Origin: Nitrosarchaeum sp.
GTDB taxonomy: Archaea > Thermoproteota > Nitrososphaeria > Nitrososphaerales > Nitrosopumilaceae
Length of the DNA: 20,633 nucleotides
NCBI GenBank assembly: GCA_009697485.1
Contig: SICY01000003.1
Span: forward strand, 1 to 20,633
Direction: 5' to 3'
Part shown: piece by piece, positions 6,918-13,509 of the stretch
How the letters are laid out: each line of letters begins with the position of its first letter
Position numbering within the stretch: the first letter of the stretch is position 1
Translations under genes and position numbers: made by a program
Notes under the pieces: model-generated
Database searches by the model: none
The model's input: the letters and a program-made list of their open reading frames with translations, nothing else
What the model was told of the DNA's origin: nothing

Positions 6918-8216
6918 CTATGCAAAATCTTTAGTTTTTAATTTGACTCGACGACTCTTTCTGATAAAGTAAATTGCAACTCCAGAGATAACAAGAATTA
7001 TTCCTAGATAAGCAATGATCTCACTAAATTCACCAAGTGGATAATCCCCTTTTGATTCAGGCATATGCACAAATTCCTTTGGAAGTATTCGATATATTTT
7101 TCCATTAGATAGTGACACAATATACAAAAATCCATCTGGTCCTTCTTCAACATCTGTAATTGCACCAAAGCCAGTTCCAAACAAAATTTCTTCATTTGAC
7201 TCGTCAATGTTTAATGTATTATCTTGAAGCTCAGGTGAATTAAAAACAAATCCAGTTCTTTGCTCATTTAGATTAAAACGATAGAGATTTCCATTATTAC
7301 AATCTCCAACAAAGACTCTATCTGTTTGTGCAAATATTTCTGAAGTACTAAATGCAATTCCAGTAGCGCAAACTGTTTTTTCCCATGCAAATTCTGGATT
7401 ACTATACACAAAATCTCCGTATTTTGGCAATGAATCAATTATAGTTTGATTTTCTGCAATGCCCATTATCTTCATCCAACCACTGTTAAAATTTTCTGGC
7501 ACTAGATTAATCTCATCAAATGAATCATCTCCATTTTCAGTATCCCATAGGTTTCCAGTTATTGGGTCTGCTGTTAATCCAAAGCTATTTCGAATTCCCA
7601 TCGCATAATATTTTCCTGGTGGGTCTATTCTGAGAATCACACTAGTATCATTTTTCCAACCCTCGTCTTTATTCTGTAATCTACCGTAATTTCCATTATC
7701 TCCAATAACTGCATATGTTTGTCCACCAAAGTTAGTCATTGCACCTCCATTGTGATAAAAATTATCACTTGGTAATGTCTTGAGCAATATTGGATTTACT
7801 AATTTTTTACCATCCCAATCATATCGATAAATTCTATTTTCAATTGCCTTTCCTGCATCAAAATCGGCTGCTGTAAAATAGACATACACTTTGGTGCCAT
7901 CAGATGTAATTCCAAGCATTCCTCTCTCTCCATCTTTTGCAACAGACACATCCAACACAGGCTCTGGCTGCAAAACTCCGTCTCTTACCAGTCTAACTAT
8001 TCCGTCATATCTTTGCAATACCAAAATGTCATCTCCAAGAAAGGTCATTGTAGTTGGGCTATTTGGAATACCCTCTGCTACAAATTGTTCTACTACATAA
8101 TTTTCATCAAGAATCTTAGGTAGTAATATCTGATCAACACTATTGATGTGCTCTGCAAACGTATATGGAATAATTCCAATAAAAATAACCATACATACTA
8201 AAAGTAAAACTTTCAC
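6918..8216 (-). CDS. PQQ-dependent sugar dehydrogenase family, secreted and membrane-anchored
   Basis: The 432-residue protein has an N-terminal signal peptide (hydrophobic 3-18, likely cut after YTFA). A beta-propeller of the soluble glucose/aldose-sugar dehydrogenase (GSDH) family follows, and a C-terminal transmembrane helix (about 399-420) ends in a basic tail, RKSRRVKLKTK. It should sit outside the cell, tethered by its C-terminus. Family active-site positions are visible: His155 in FYHNGG (general base), Arg209 in GIRNSFG, and the calcium/PQQ loop TENGDDSFDEINLV. The family oxidises sugars or related alcohols with PQQ. Substrate and electron acceptor are unknown, and some archaeal members may act without PQQ. 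Nothing nearby encodes PQQ synthesis. The signal peptidase at 3773-4438 is a plausible processing enzyme. Confidence 0.85.
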   Translation of the reverse strand: MKVLLLVCMVIFIGIIPYTFAEHINSVDQILLPKILDENYVVEQFVAEGIPNSPTTMTFLGDDILVLQRYDGIVRLVRDGVLQPEPVLDVSVAKDGERGMLGITSDGTKVYVYFTAADFDAGKAIENRIYRYDWDGKKLVNPILLKTLPSDNFYHNGGAMTNFGGQTYAVIGDNGNYGRLQNKDEGWKNDTSVILRIDPPGKYYAMGIRNSFGLTADPITGNLWDTENGDDSFDEINLVPENFNSGWMKIMGIAENQTIIDSLPKYGDFVYSNPEFAWEKTVCATGIAFSTSEIFAQTDRVFVGDCNNGNLYRFNLNEQRTGFVFNSPELQDNTLNIDESNEEILFGTGFGAITDVEEGPDGFLYIVSLSNGKIYRILPKEFVHMPESKGDYPLGEFSEIIAYLGIILVISGVAIYFIRKSRRVKLKTKDFA

Positions 8217-8325
8217 AAAAAGATTACAATTTTTAAACTAGATAAGTCTACTGAGAGTTTTTTTGGCATAATTTTCTTATACCATACTCAACGCATAATA
8301 GACTGCAAGACATGAAAAACTTCTG

Positions 8326-9717
8326 ATGACGTATGACACCGTGATCACAAATTCGCACATAATTTTACCTCAAGGAATGCTTGACAAAAACATCATAATT
8401 GATGAGGGAAAAATCATCGGTTTTACAAATGATATTCCTGCATGTGATAACAAAATAAATGGAAATGGTCTAATCTCAATACCTGGACCAATAGACACTC
8501 ACGTTCACTATGGAGTTTATTCTCCAATTGATAAAGCTGCAAAAACTGAGTCGCATGCAGCAGCTATTGGTGGAATAACAACCATGATGAGAATGCTGCG
8601 ATTGAAAAATTCATTTAAAAATTCACTGCCAGATCAACTAGACGCTGCGTCAAAAAGTCATTATATCGATTATACAATCCATGCATCTATCTTCACTCCT
8701 AAACAAATCAGTGAAATGCCTTACTGTATTAAAAAAGGAATTACTTCGTTTAAAATTTACATGAATCTTGGTGGTGATGTAGGTCATGTGTACATGGACA
8801 TGTCTCCATACTCTTCAAAATTATCTGAAGAAATAGTAGATGTAAATGATAAACTAGTAGAAGAAATTGTAAAGACTGCAGCATCACTTGGATGTCCTGT
8901 ACTAGTTCACGCAGAAGACTACGAGTCTTGTGCGTGTGGAATAAAGACTGCTAAAGAGAAAAAACGTGATGGTCTTCCTGCGTGGTCTGAAAGCAGGTCT
9001 CCTGAATTTGAAGCAAAAGCAATCAAGACAGTTTGCAAATTTGGAAGAGCCCATAACTGTACAATTTACTTTGTTCATATTGGTTCTCAAAAAGCATTAC
9101 AGCAAATTGTAGAAGAGCGAAAACTAGGAACTAAAATTTTTGTTGAAACATGTCCTCACTATCTTACACTATCATATGAAAATCAGAAAGGATATCTTGC
9201 CAAAGTCATGCCTCCAATTAGAACTGCACAAGATAATGCTGCAGTATGGGATGCATTATCACACAATCTCATTGATACAATAGGGACAGACCACGTTGCA
9301 AATCAGCTAAAACTAAAACTTGGCGGCACTGATGTTTGGGGAGCACTAGCGGGATTTCCTGGAATTGGTACCGTGATACCAATTTTGTTAAGCGAGGGAG
9401 TAAACAAAAATAAAATCTCACTTGAACAATTTGTACGATTTACAAGCACTAATGCTGCTCAAATATTTGGAATGCATCCAAAAAAAGGTACACTGGCAAA
9501 AGATGCAGATGCTGATATCACCATGATAAACTTGAAAAAAGAAAACAAAGTATCCTCAGAACTGTTTGGCGGATTTTCTGACTATATCGTATATGAAGGA
9601 ATGTCACTAAAGGGCTGGCCTGTTAAAACAATTGTTCGAGGTCATCTAGTGGCTGAAGATTTTGTAGTTGTTGGTAAACTAGGACACGGCAAATTAATTG
9701 AGCGTCCATATTCTTAA
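8326..9717 (+). CDS. cyclic amidohydrolase (dihydroorotase/hydantoinase family)
   Basis: The 463-residue protein is a metal-dependent TIM-barrel amidohydrolase with all the expected ligands: His59 and His61 (DTHVHYG), the Lys to be carboxylated at 143 (SFKIYMN), His195 (VHAED), His251 (FVHIGS) and Asp322 (GTDHV). Such enzymes open cyclic amides, for example dihydroorotate, dihydropyrimidines, hydantoin or allantoin. The length and the CPHYLTL, MPPIRTAQDN and LFGGFSDY-like tail resemble the hydantoinase/dihydropyrimidinase branch slightly more than classic dihydroorotase. No other pyrimidine genes are close, so I leave the substrate open. It is divergent from the sugar dehydrogenase. A TATA-like TCTTATACCAT lies about 50 nt ahead of the ATG, so a short leader is possible. 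Confidence 0.82.
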   Translation: MTYDTVITNSHIILPQGMLDKNIIIDEGKIIGFTNDIPACDNKINGNGLISIPGPIDTHVHYGVYSPIDKAAKTESHAAAIGGITTMMRMLRLKNSFKNSLPDQLDAASKSHYIDYTIHASIFTPKQISEMPYCIKKGITSFKIYMNLGGDVGHVYMDMSPYSSKLSEEIVDVNDKLVEEIVKTAASLGCPVLVHAEDYESCACGIKTAKEKKRDGLPAWSESRSPEFEAKAIKTVCKFGRAHNCTIYFVHIGSQKALQQIVEERKLGTKIFVETCPHYLTLSYENQKGYLAKVMPPIRTAQDNAAVWDALSHNLIDTIGTDHVANQLKLKLGGTDVWGALAGFPGIGTVIPILLSEGVNKNKISLEQFVRFTSTNAAQIFGMHPKKGTLAKDADADITMINLKKENKVSSELFGGFSDYIVYEGMSLKGWPVKTIVRGHLVAEDFVVVGKLGHGKLIERPYS

Positions 9718-9737
9718 TAGTTAAATGAAAAATATTT

Positions 9738-9776
9738 AGATCGGATCTTAAGACCAACAACGGTTAGTTGTTTGGT
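9738..9776. repeat. short inverted repeats in the intergenic region
   Basis: Two small dyads follow the amidohydrolase gene. AGATC-G-GATCT is at 9738-9748. ACCAACAAC (9753-9761) pairs with GTTGTTTGGT (9767-9776), with one bulged T and loop GGTTA. The second could be a hairpin at the 3' end of the amidohydrolase transcript. No long T run follows it, so a terminator role is uncertain. AATATTTAGATC (9731-9742) recurs nearly unchanged at 9809-9820. Confidence 0.4.
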
Positions 9777-9881
9777 GAGAGTTCCAATCATGCTTAATTT
9801 ACTAAAATAGTATTTAGATCATACTGATAATTTCTACACGAGTCTTTTAAGGAAAATTTCTCAAATCATTATGGGTTTCAC

Positions 9882-9935
9882 ATGCTAATGGAGTCATTCG
9901 CCTGCTGGATTAACCATCGTCCAGGGCTTGGGTAG
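9882..9935 (+). CDS. possible 17-residue small ORF inside the candidate RNA
   Basis: ATG to TAG encodes MLMESFACWINHRPGLG. The stop codon falls in the loop of the terminator-like hairpin, and the last codons form its 5' arm, as in bacterial leader peptides. Leader-peptide attenuation is not established in archaea, and chance open frames this short are common, so coding status is doubtful. Confidence 0.15.
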   Translation: MLMESFACWINHRPGLG

Positions 9936-9955
9936 TTTGGCCCAAGCCTTTTTTT
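9925..9955 (+). terminator. hairpin plus T7 tract
   Basis: GGCTTGGG (9925-9932) pairs perfectly with CCCAAGCC (9941-9948) across an 8-nt loop, and TTTTTTT follows at 9949-9955. This is the classic intrinsic terminator shape. In archaea the T tract alone can end transcription, and such a strong stem stands out in this window. Confidence 0.6.
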
Positions 9956-10003
9956 CATTAATTTGGTATATGGATCATTGATCTGAACAAATGGTTCATG
10001 GAA

Positions 10004-10012
10004 CTTTTAAAC
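10004..10012 (+). promoter_or_regulatory. TATA box ahead of the 25-residue ORF
   Basis: CTTTTAAAC is centred 26 nt before the ATG at 10034, the spacing of several leaderless genes in this window. This is the main reason to take the tiny ORF seriously. Confidence 0.35.
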
Positions 10013-10033
10013 TAATTTTTGTTATACTATGAT

Positions 10034-10111
10034 ATGTTAGAAAACAATGAGCTAAAACCTGTCTGGGAAGAAGTAAGAGGACTGTCATGGCTAATCTCAG
10101 ATGATGAATAG
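10034..10111 (+). CDS. possible 25-residue leaderless small protein
   Basis: The frame begins MLENNELKPVWEEVRG and ends SWLISDDE before TAG. The peptide is acidic, contains two tryptophans and has no membrane segment. I recognise no family. Support comes from a well-spaced TATA box and from plausible amino-acid use. It faces the toxin-antitoxin genes convergently. It could also be a remnant of a longer gene or a non-coding transcript. Confidence 0.3.
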   Translation: MLENNELKPVWEEVRGLSWLISDDE

Positions 10112-10131
10112 ATTTCAAACTTTATGATCTG

Positions 10132-10179
10132 TTCTTTATGGACTTTACAAGCACTTCCTATCTGTAAAACAAATATCAA
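10132..10179 (-). pseudogene. detached C-terminal end of the RelE-like toxin
   Basis: Directly after the toxin's TAG (10180-10182), and in the same frame, 16 codons read LIFVLQIGSACKVHKE. RelE toxins normally end in a strand plus a GHRxxVYK-type tail at this point (for example IIFVLxVGHRxxVY). The alignment suggests that codons carrying the stop were inserted before the last strand, and that the GHR signature has since decayed to GSA. Confidence 0.5.
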
Positions 10180-10395
10180 CTAGAATATTATCATTTTATT
10201 TTGCTGCAAATCCAAAATTACTCTGTAATTTCCCACTAGCAGTTTGTAAAATGGTGAATTTGTTAGTCTTGTCACAATTTGAAATGGGGTTTCTACGCAA
10301 TCTAGTACTGAGTCATAAATTTTTTGTGCATTTTTGGTATCCATTTTTTCTAATTGTTTGACAGATTTCTCAGACCAAATGACTTCCCAAGTCAT
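10180..10395 (-). CDS. RelE/ParE-family toxin, truncated by in-frame stop
   Basis: The 71 residues fit the RelE/ParE toxin fold: WEVIWSEKSVKQLEKM, then a helix, then a YKLLVGNYRVILDLQQNKMIIF beta sheet. RelE-type members cut mRNA at the ribosome or inhibit gyrase. Intact members are about 85-90 residues; this one stops at TAG just before the last strand and the tail that carries catalytic Arg/Tyr residues in RelE. The missing tail is still readable downstream (10132-10179), so the gene is probably inactive or altered. It starts with ATG 4 nt after the antitoxin stop, the usual antitoxin-first order. Confidence 0.72.
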   Translation of the reverse strand: MTWEVIWSEKSVKQLEKMDTKNAQKIYDSVLDCVETPFQIVTRLTNSPFYKLLVGNYRVILDLQQNKMIIF

Positions 10396-10399
10396 ATTA

Positions 10400-10633
10400 C
10401 TATTTTAGTCCTAACTTCTTTTTCACTTGTTCTGATGTATACACACATCCTGCCTTGATATCAGCAACACCGTCTTCAATATTCTTGATGGTAGCCTTAC
10501 TTAGTGTATCGTCTTCTTGAGTATTTTTTAAGAGTCTGGTAATTACTGTTTCATAGGTTTCTCTAGGATGATTCATTTGTTTTCTGAGATCATTTTTGAT
10601 CTTTTTAGAAAGTTTGATCGTACTTTGTTCCAC
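10400..10633 (-). CDS. antitoxin (RelB-like) of the toxin-antitoxin pair
   Basis: The 77-residue protein begins with a short strand-helix segment (STIKLSKKIKNDLRKQM), as in ribbon-helix-helix antitoxins that bind DNA. After TYETVITRLLKN comes a C-terminal helix (SKATIKNIEDGVADIKAG) and a basic end, EQVKKKLGLK. It would neutralise the toxin encoded 4 nt downstream and repress its own promoter. The GTG start is supported by a TATA box and by a perfect palindrome between TATA and start. No ribosome binding site is seen, so the transcript is probably leaderless. The frame is intact, unlike that of its toxin. Confidence 0.75.
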   Translation of the reverse strand: MEQSTIKLSKKIKNDLRKQMNHPRETYETVITRLLKNTQEDDTLSKATIKNIEDGVADIKAGCVYTSEQVKKKLGLK

Positions 10634-10635
10634 GG

Positions 10636-10657
10636 TATACTGCAGTATAATATAAAA
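10636..10657 (-). promoter_or_regulatory. toxin-antitoxin promoter with palindromic operator
   Basis: On the minus strand a TATA box (TTTATAT, 10657-10651) is followed at once by the perfect 14-bp palindrome TATACTGCAGTATA (10649-10636), ending 2 nt before the GTG start. A repressor bound here would block transcription initiation. Autoregulation by the antitoxin is the obvious reading. Confidence 0.55.
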
Positions 10658-10735
10658 AGAATTCGTTATTTAGATTAAAAATAATCCTATAAAAGTCTCG
10701 ACATAATTATTTCAGGTGGGAAATAAAATAATTTT

Positions 10736-11410
10736 CTAAATTATATCAAATTTACCATTTGTCTTGGCTCTGTAAATTACGTCTGGTTTTCTGATAAATA
10801 TCCCTGATTCCATCACTCCTGTGATTTGTTTGATTTTTTGGGATAGTTCTTTTGGATTTTTGATTACTCCGAAATTACAATCCAAAATAATATTTCCATT
10901 TTCTGTAAAAAATGGATATCCTCTATCAAGTGAGCGCAGTTCTATTTTTCCTCCTAATTTTTTGATTGCATTTGTTACTGAATTTCTTGCAAGTGGATGA
11001 ACTTCTACTGGAACTGATCTTGTAAAGTTTTTAACAAATTTTGTTTTGTCTGCCATGACTACTACTTTTTTAGCCAAACTAAACAAAATATTTTCTCGCA
11101 GCAAAGCTCCGCCTCCTCCTTTAATTACAAATCTTTGAGAATCAATTTGATCAGCACCATCAAAGACAACATCTATGTGATCAACATGATCAGCTTCTAC
11201 TAGTGGAATACCTCCTTTTTGTGCAATCAATTTTATCTGCAATGAAGTCGGCACTCCTTTGATGTTGTATTTTTTTATTTTGATAAATGTTGACAGAGAT
11301 TTTACAAGAACAGTAGCTGCTCTGCCACTACCTAATCCAACTACAAAACCATCTTTTACAAATTTTAATGCATCAGTTGACAATGCCTCTATGGCATCAT
11401 CGTAAGACAA
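10736..11410 (-). CDS. rpiA: ribose-5-phosphate isomerase A
   Basis: The 224-residue RpiA interconverts ribose 5-phosphate and ribulose 5-phosphate in the cytoplasm, feeding nucleotide synthesis. Family motifs are complete: GLGSGRAA (26-33), GVPTS (52-56), the FDGADQID loop with Asp84 and Asp87, KGGGGALLRE with Lys98 and the catalytic Glu106, and ADKTKFV. Length is typical for the family. The start is TTG, directly following the TGA of the coiled-coil gene (TGATTG); no in-frame ATG lies near. It is the last gene of the Lsm - L37e - coiled-coil - rpiA run. Confidence 0.93.
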   Translation of the reverse strand: MSYDDAIEALSTDALKFVKDGFVVGLGSGRAATVLVKSLSTFIKIKKYNIKGVPTSLQIKLIAQKGGIPLVEADHVDHIDVVFDGADQIDSQRFVIKGGGGALLRENILFSLAKKVVVMADKTKFVKNFTRSVPVEVHPLARNSVTNAIKKLGGKIELRSLDRGYPFFTENGNIILDCNFGVIKNPKELSQKIKQITGVMESGIFIRKPDVIYRAKTNGKFDII

Positions 11411-12310
11411 TCACTCTACCTCTGCTTGCTCAATTTTAGAGAGAACCTTCATGATCTCTCCTTTGATTTTGTCTAGGTCATCTGTGTCTTCATCAAAGTC
11501 ATCGTCTAGTATTGATTTCTTTGGTTCTGGAAGAGCTTTGTGCTCAGTAATCTTTGCAACTTCTTCATTGATGTCTGGCTTTGTTTCGAATTTGATTTCT
11601 GGTTTTGCAATAACTGATTGTATGATTTCGATTTTGTCTTCAACTTTTGGTTGAGATATTATAATTTCTTCTTTTGGTTGGATCATTTCTCTTATTATTT
11701 CCACTTTTGGCTCAATTGGTTTTCCAAATACTTGGAACTTGGGTTCTTTGTCTGAAAATCTTGTTAGTGTAGTTAATTCAAATGATTGTCTTGAACTTGC
11801 TTGTGGGATTACTATGGGATCTAATTTTGTCTCTTTTGGTTTTTCAAAATTAAATATTTTTCTACTTGGTTTTGCTTCGGGTTTCTCTTCTTTTATTTCT
11901 GGAACTGGTACGTTTGCAATCTTTGATGATAATTCATACAATCTATCATCTAGTCTTGATAGTTTTTGATCCATTAATGTGATCAATCCGTCTCCAATTG
12001 GACCCAAGTCTGGATGATGACTTGCTTCTTCAAGTTTTTCTAATCTTGCTAACACAACTCCTAGCTGATGTTGATATTTTAACAATAATTTATCACGTTG
12101 AATCTTTGGGAAATCAGAATCTGTTTGATATAATCTGGCAATTGTTTTTGTAAGAATATCTTTTTCAATTTTTAGAGAATTAATTTTACTTTTGATATGT
12201 GAGCTAGCACCAAGACTAAGTAATTGTGTTTTATTTCTGGGCATTTTTCTTGCGGCAGCTGCCGTAGCAACACCTGCTAATGAACTAAGAATAATTACAA
12301 TCTCTTGCAT
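11411..12310 (-). CDS. membrane-anchored coiled-coil protein, uncharacterised
   Basis: I recognise no family. Of 299 residues, the first about 20 are hydrophobic (IVIILSSLAGVATAAAA) and are likely a membrane anchor or uncleaved signal. A charged helical stretch (about 35-95, rich in K, L, E and I) looks like a coiled coil, followed by more helix (KLSRLDDRLYELSSKI). The second half is low-complexity, with repeating P-K-x-E-I-I units such as PKVEIIREMIQPKEE, and a very acidic DDDFDEDTDDLD stretch precedes a final helix. The ATG follows directly on the L37e stop and the stop abuts the rpiA start, so it is translated within the same operon. A structural or scaffolding role at the membrane is a guess. 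Confidence 0.7.
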   Translation of the reverse strand: MQEIVIILSSLAGVATAAAARKMPRNKTQLLSLGASSHIKSKINSLKIEKDILTKTIARLYQTDSDFPKIQRDKLLLKYQHQLGVVLARLEKLEEASHHPDLGPIGDGLITLMDQKLSRLDDRLYELSSKIANVPVPEIKEEKPEAKPSRKIFNFEKPKETKLDPIVIPQASSRQSFELTTLTRFSDKEPKFQVFGKPIEPKVEIIREMIQPKEEIIISQPKVEDKIEIIQSVIAKPEIKFETKPDINEEVAKITEHKALPEPKKSILDDDFDEDTDDLDKIKGEIMKVLSKIEQAEVE

Positions 12311-12478
12311 CTATGTATACCATTTAATCCAGGAATACTTTCTGCGTTTAGCCTCTGGAAAACCGCAACTTGCACATTGGTGGTGACGTCTATGAAATGC
12401 GTTATTGCCGCATCTTCTACATCTGATGTGTACTTTTTTCTTTGTAAAGCCACCCATTGAAGTTGTGCCTCTCGTCAT
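12311..12478 (-). CDS. rpl37e: 50S ribosomal protein L37e
   Basis: This 55-residue protein is easily missed because it is so short. It begins MTRGTTSMGGFTKKKVH and is strongly basic. It carries a zinc-binding pair of CxxC motifs (Cys20/Cys23 in CRRCG, Cys35/Cys38 in CASCG) and ends KRRKYSWIKWYT. This is the archaeal/eukaryotic large-subunit protein eL37, which binds rRNA. It sits 10 nt after the Lsm gene, a pairing common in archaea, and its TAG is followed directly by the ATG of the coiled-coil gene. Confidence 0.95.
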   Translation of the reverse strand: MTRGTTSMGGFTKKKVHIRCRRCGNNAFHRRHHQCASCGFPEAKRRKYSWIKWYT

Positions 12479-12488
12479 CCCAAATCAC

Positions 12489-12725
12489 CTAATTTGCTGC
12501 AGGTGGAGGAGATATCATAACAACATTGTCTCCCCTGACGACGATTGTTCCTAGGCTTTTTGAATTGCCATCAAGAGGAATTTCCTCTGATGAGTCAAGT
12601 AGCAGGTTCATGTGCTGGTCAAAACCGAGTAAACTACCTCTGATTGTTTTGCCGCCTTTGAGCTTTATCAATACGATTTGATTGATACTCTCATCAAGTA
12701 CTTTTACTGCCATATCAACGGACAT
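12489..12725 (-). CDS. Sm-like (Lsm) archaeal protein
   Basis: The 78-residue single Sm domain contains the Sm1 motif (GGKTIRGSLLGFDQHMNLLLD, about 24-44) and Sm2 motif (IVVRGDNVVMI, about 61-71). Archaeal Lsm proteins form ring oligomers, usually heptamers, that bind U-rich RNA and take part in RNA processing. It heads the operon with L37e. A minus-strand TATA-like TTTTAATATAAT (12755-12766) lies about 32-35 nt ahead of the ATG. Confidence 0.93.
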   Translation of the reverse strand: MSVDMAVKVLDESINQIVLIKLKGGKTIRGSLLGFDQHMNLLLDSSEEIPLDGNSKSLGTIVVRGDNVVMISPPPAAN

Positions 12726-12769
12726 TATTTCACTTATTGACTTTGATATTGAGGGATTATATTAAAATT

Positions 12770-13504
12770 TCATTGGTGTAACTTTGAACTATGCTCAGTG
12801 AGGCAAGTTTGACACTTTTTTGTGAGATTTCTCATTATTTCATCTAAAATTATTTTTCCATCTCTTTTGGTGGCTTTTCTTGGATCACCCCAAATTCCAT
12901 TTTTAGTTACTTTGGGAAATGATTTTGATGCCAACTGTCCTAATTTTTTGATTTGTTGCTTATTCATTCCATTAGTTACTAGTCCTTTTTTTGCCAATTT
13001 CATTTTGACATTTTTTGATATTGCAAGCATTAGCGAAGTCTCTACAAATCCTGCATGATCAAAATCTCTATTCATAAAATGCCAGTATGAAAGTGAAAAG
13101 ACTCTGAGCTTGTTTTTTGATAGTTTTCGTAATTTTACATCAATATTTTGTAATGGCTTTAGATTTCCATAGTGTCCATTAATGATAAAAACTGTTTTGA
13201 TATTATTTGCAAAAAGTGACGTACACAAATCAGTAATGATATTATTCAGAGTCAATTCTTTGATACTCAGGTTAAAAAATGGTGCATGCTCAAATGATAC
13301 TCCATATGTTATTGTAGGTAAGAGTAGAAAATTTTTCTTTTCTGATAATTGTCTTGCTATCTCTGTAACAATATCAGAATCAGTTGAGATTGGCAAGTGT
13401 GGACCGTGCTGTTCTATTGAGCCTACAGGAATCACTGCAACTTGTTTTTTTCCTTTAATAATTTTTCTTAGATTAGGATCAAACTGGGATTTAATTTCTG
13501 TCAT
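12770..13504 (-). CDS. creatininase-family amidohydrolase (possible ArfB-type)
   Basis: From ATG at 13504 the protein has 244 residues. An upstream ATG at 13540 lies inside purU, so the shorter form, 5 nt after the purU stop, is preferred. Creatininase-fold metal ligands are visible: Glu31 and His33 (GSIEQHGPHLP), Asp42 (STDSD), His111 (INGHYGN) and a later HAGFVETS (His150, Glu155). In archaea this family includes ArfB, which removes formyl from a pyrimidine intermediate of riboflavin and F420 synthesis; bacterial relatives act on creatinine or peptides (MftE). Being next to formate-releasing PurU makes an ArfB-like deformylase attractive, but that is inference. Lsm follows after 44 nt. Confidence 0.8.
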   Translation of the reverse strand: MTEIKSQFDPNLRKIIKGKKQVAVIPVGSIEQHGPHLPISTDSDIVTEIARQLSEKKNFLLLPTITYGVSFEHAPFFNLSIKELTLNNIITDLCTSLFANNIKTVFIINGHYGNLKPLQNIDVKLRKLSKNKLRVFSLSYWHFMNRDFDHAGFVETSLMLAISKNVKMKLAKKGLVTNGMNKQQIKKLGQLASKSFPKVTKNGIWGDPRKATKRDGKIILDEIMRNLTKKCQTCLTEHSSKLHQ

Positions 13505-13509
13505 CTGAT

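Larger units (their letters stand above)
9845..9955 (+). ncRNA. candidate structured small RNA with terminator
   Basis: I do not recognise an RNA family. A TATA-like TTTTAA at 9845-9850 would start a transcript near 9871-9876. From there to 9955 the sequence is clearly more GC-rich than the surrounding spacer. It folds into two abutting hairpins, CTGGA/TCCAG (9905-9909/9920-9924) and GGCTTGGG/CCCAAGCC (9925-9932/9941-9948), followed by seven T. The expected product is about 80 nt. A 17-codon reading frame (9882-9935) overlaps the structure, so it might instead be a tiny mRNA with a built-in 3' hairpin. Confidence 0.4.

Noticed and set aside
9882..9955. Bacterial-type leader-peptide attenuator
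   Set aside because: The layout looks similar, but no run of a single regulatory amino acid is present, no biosynthetic operon follows, and the mechanism is not known in archaea. It is kept only as a candidate RNA.
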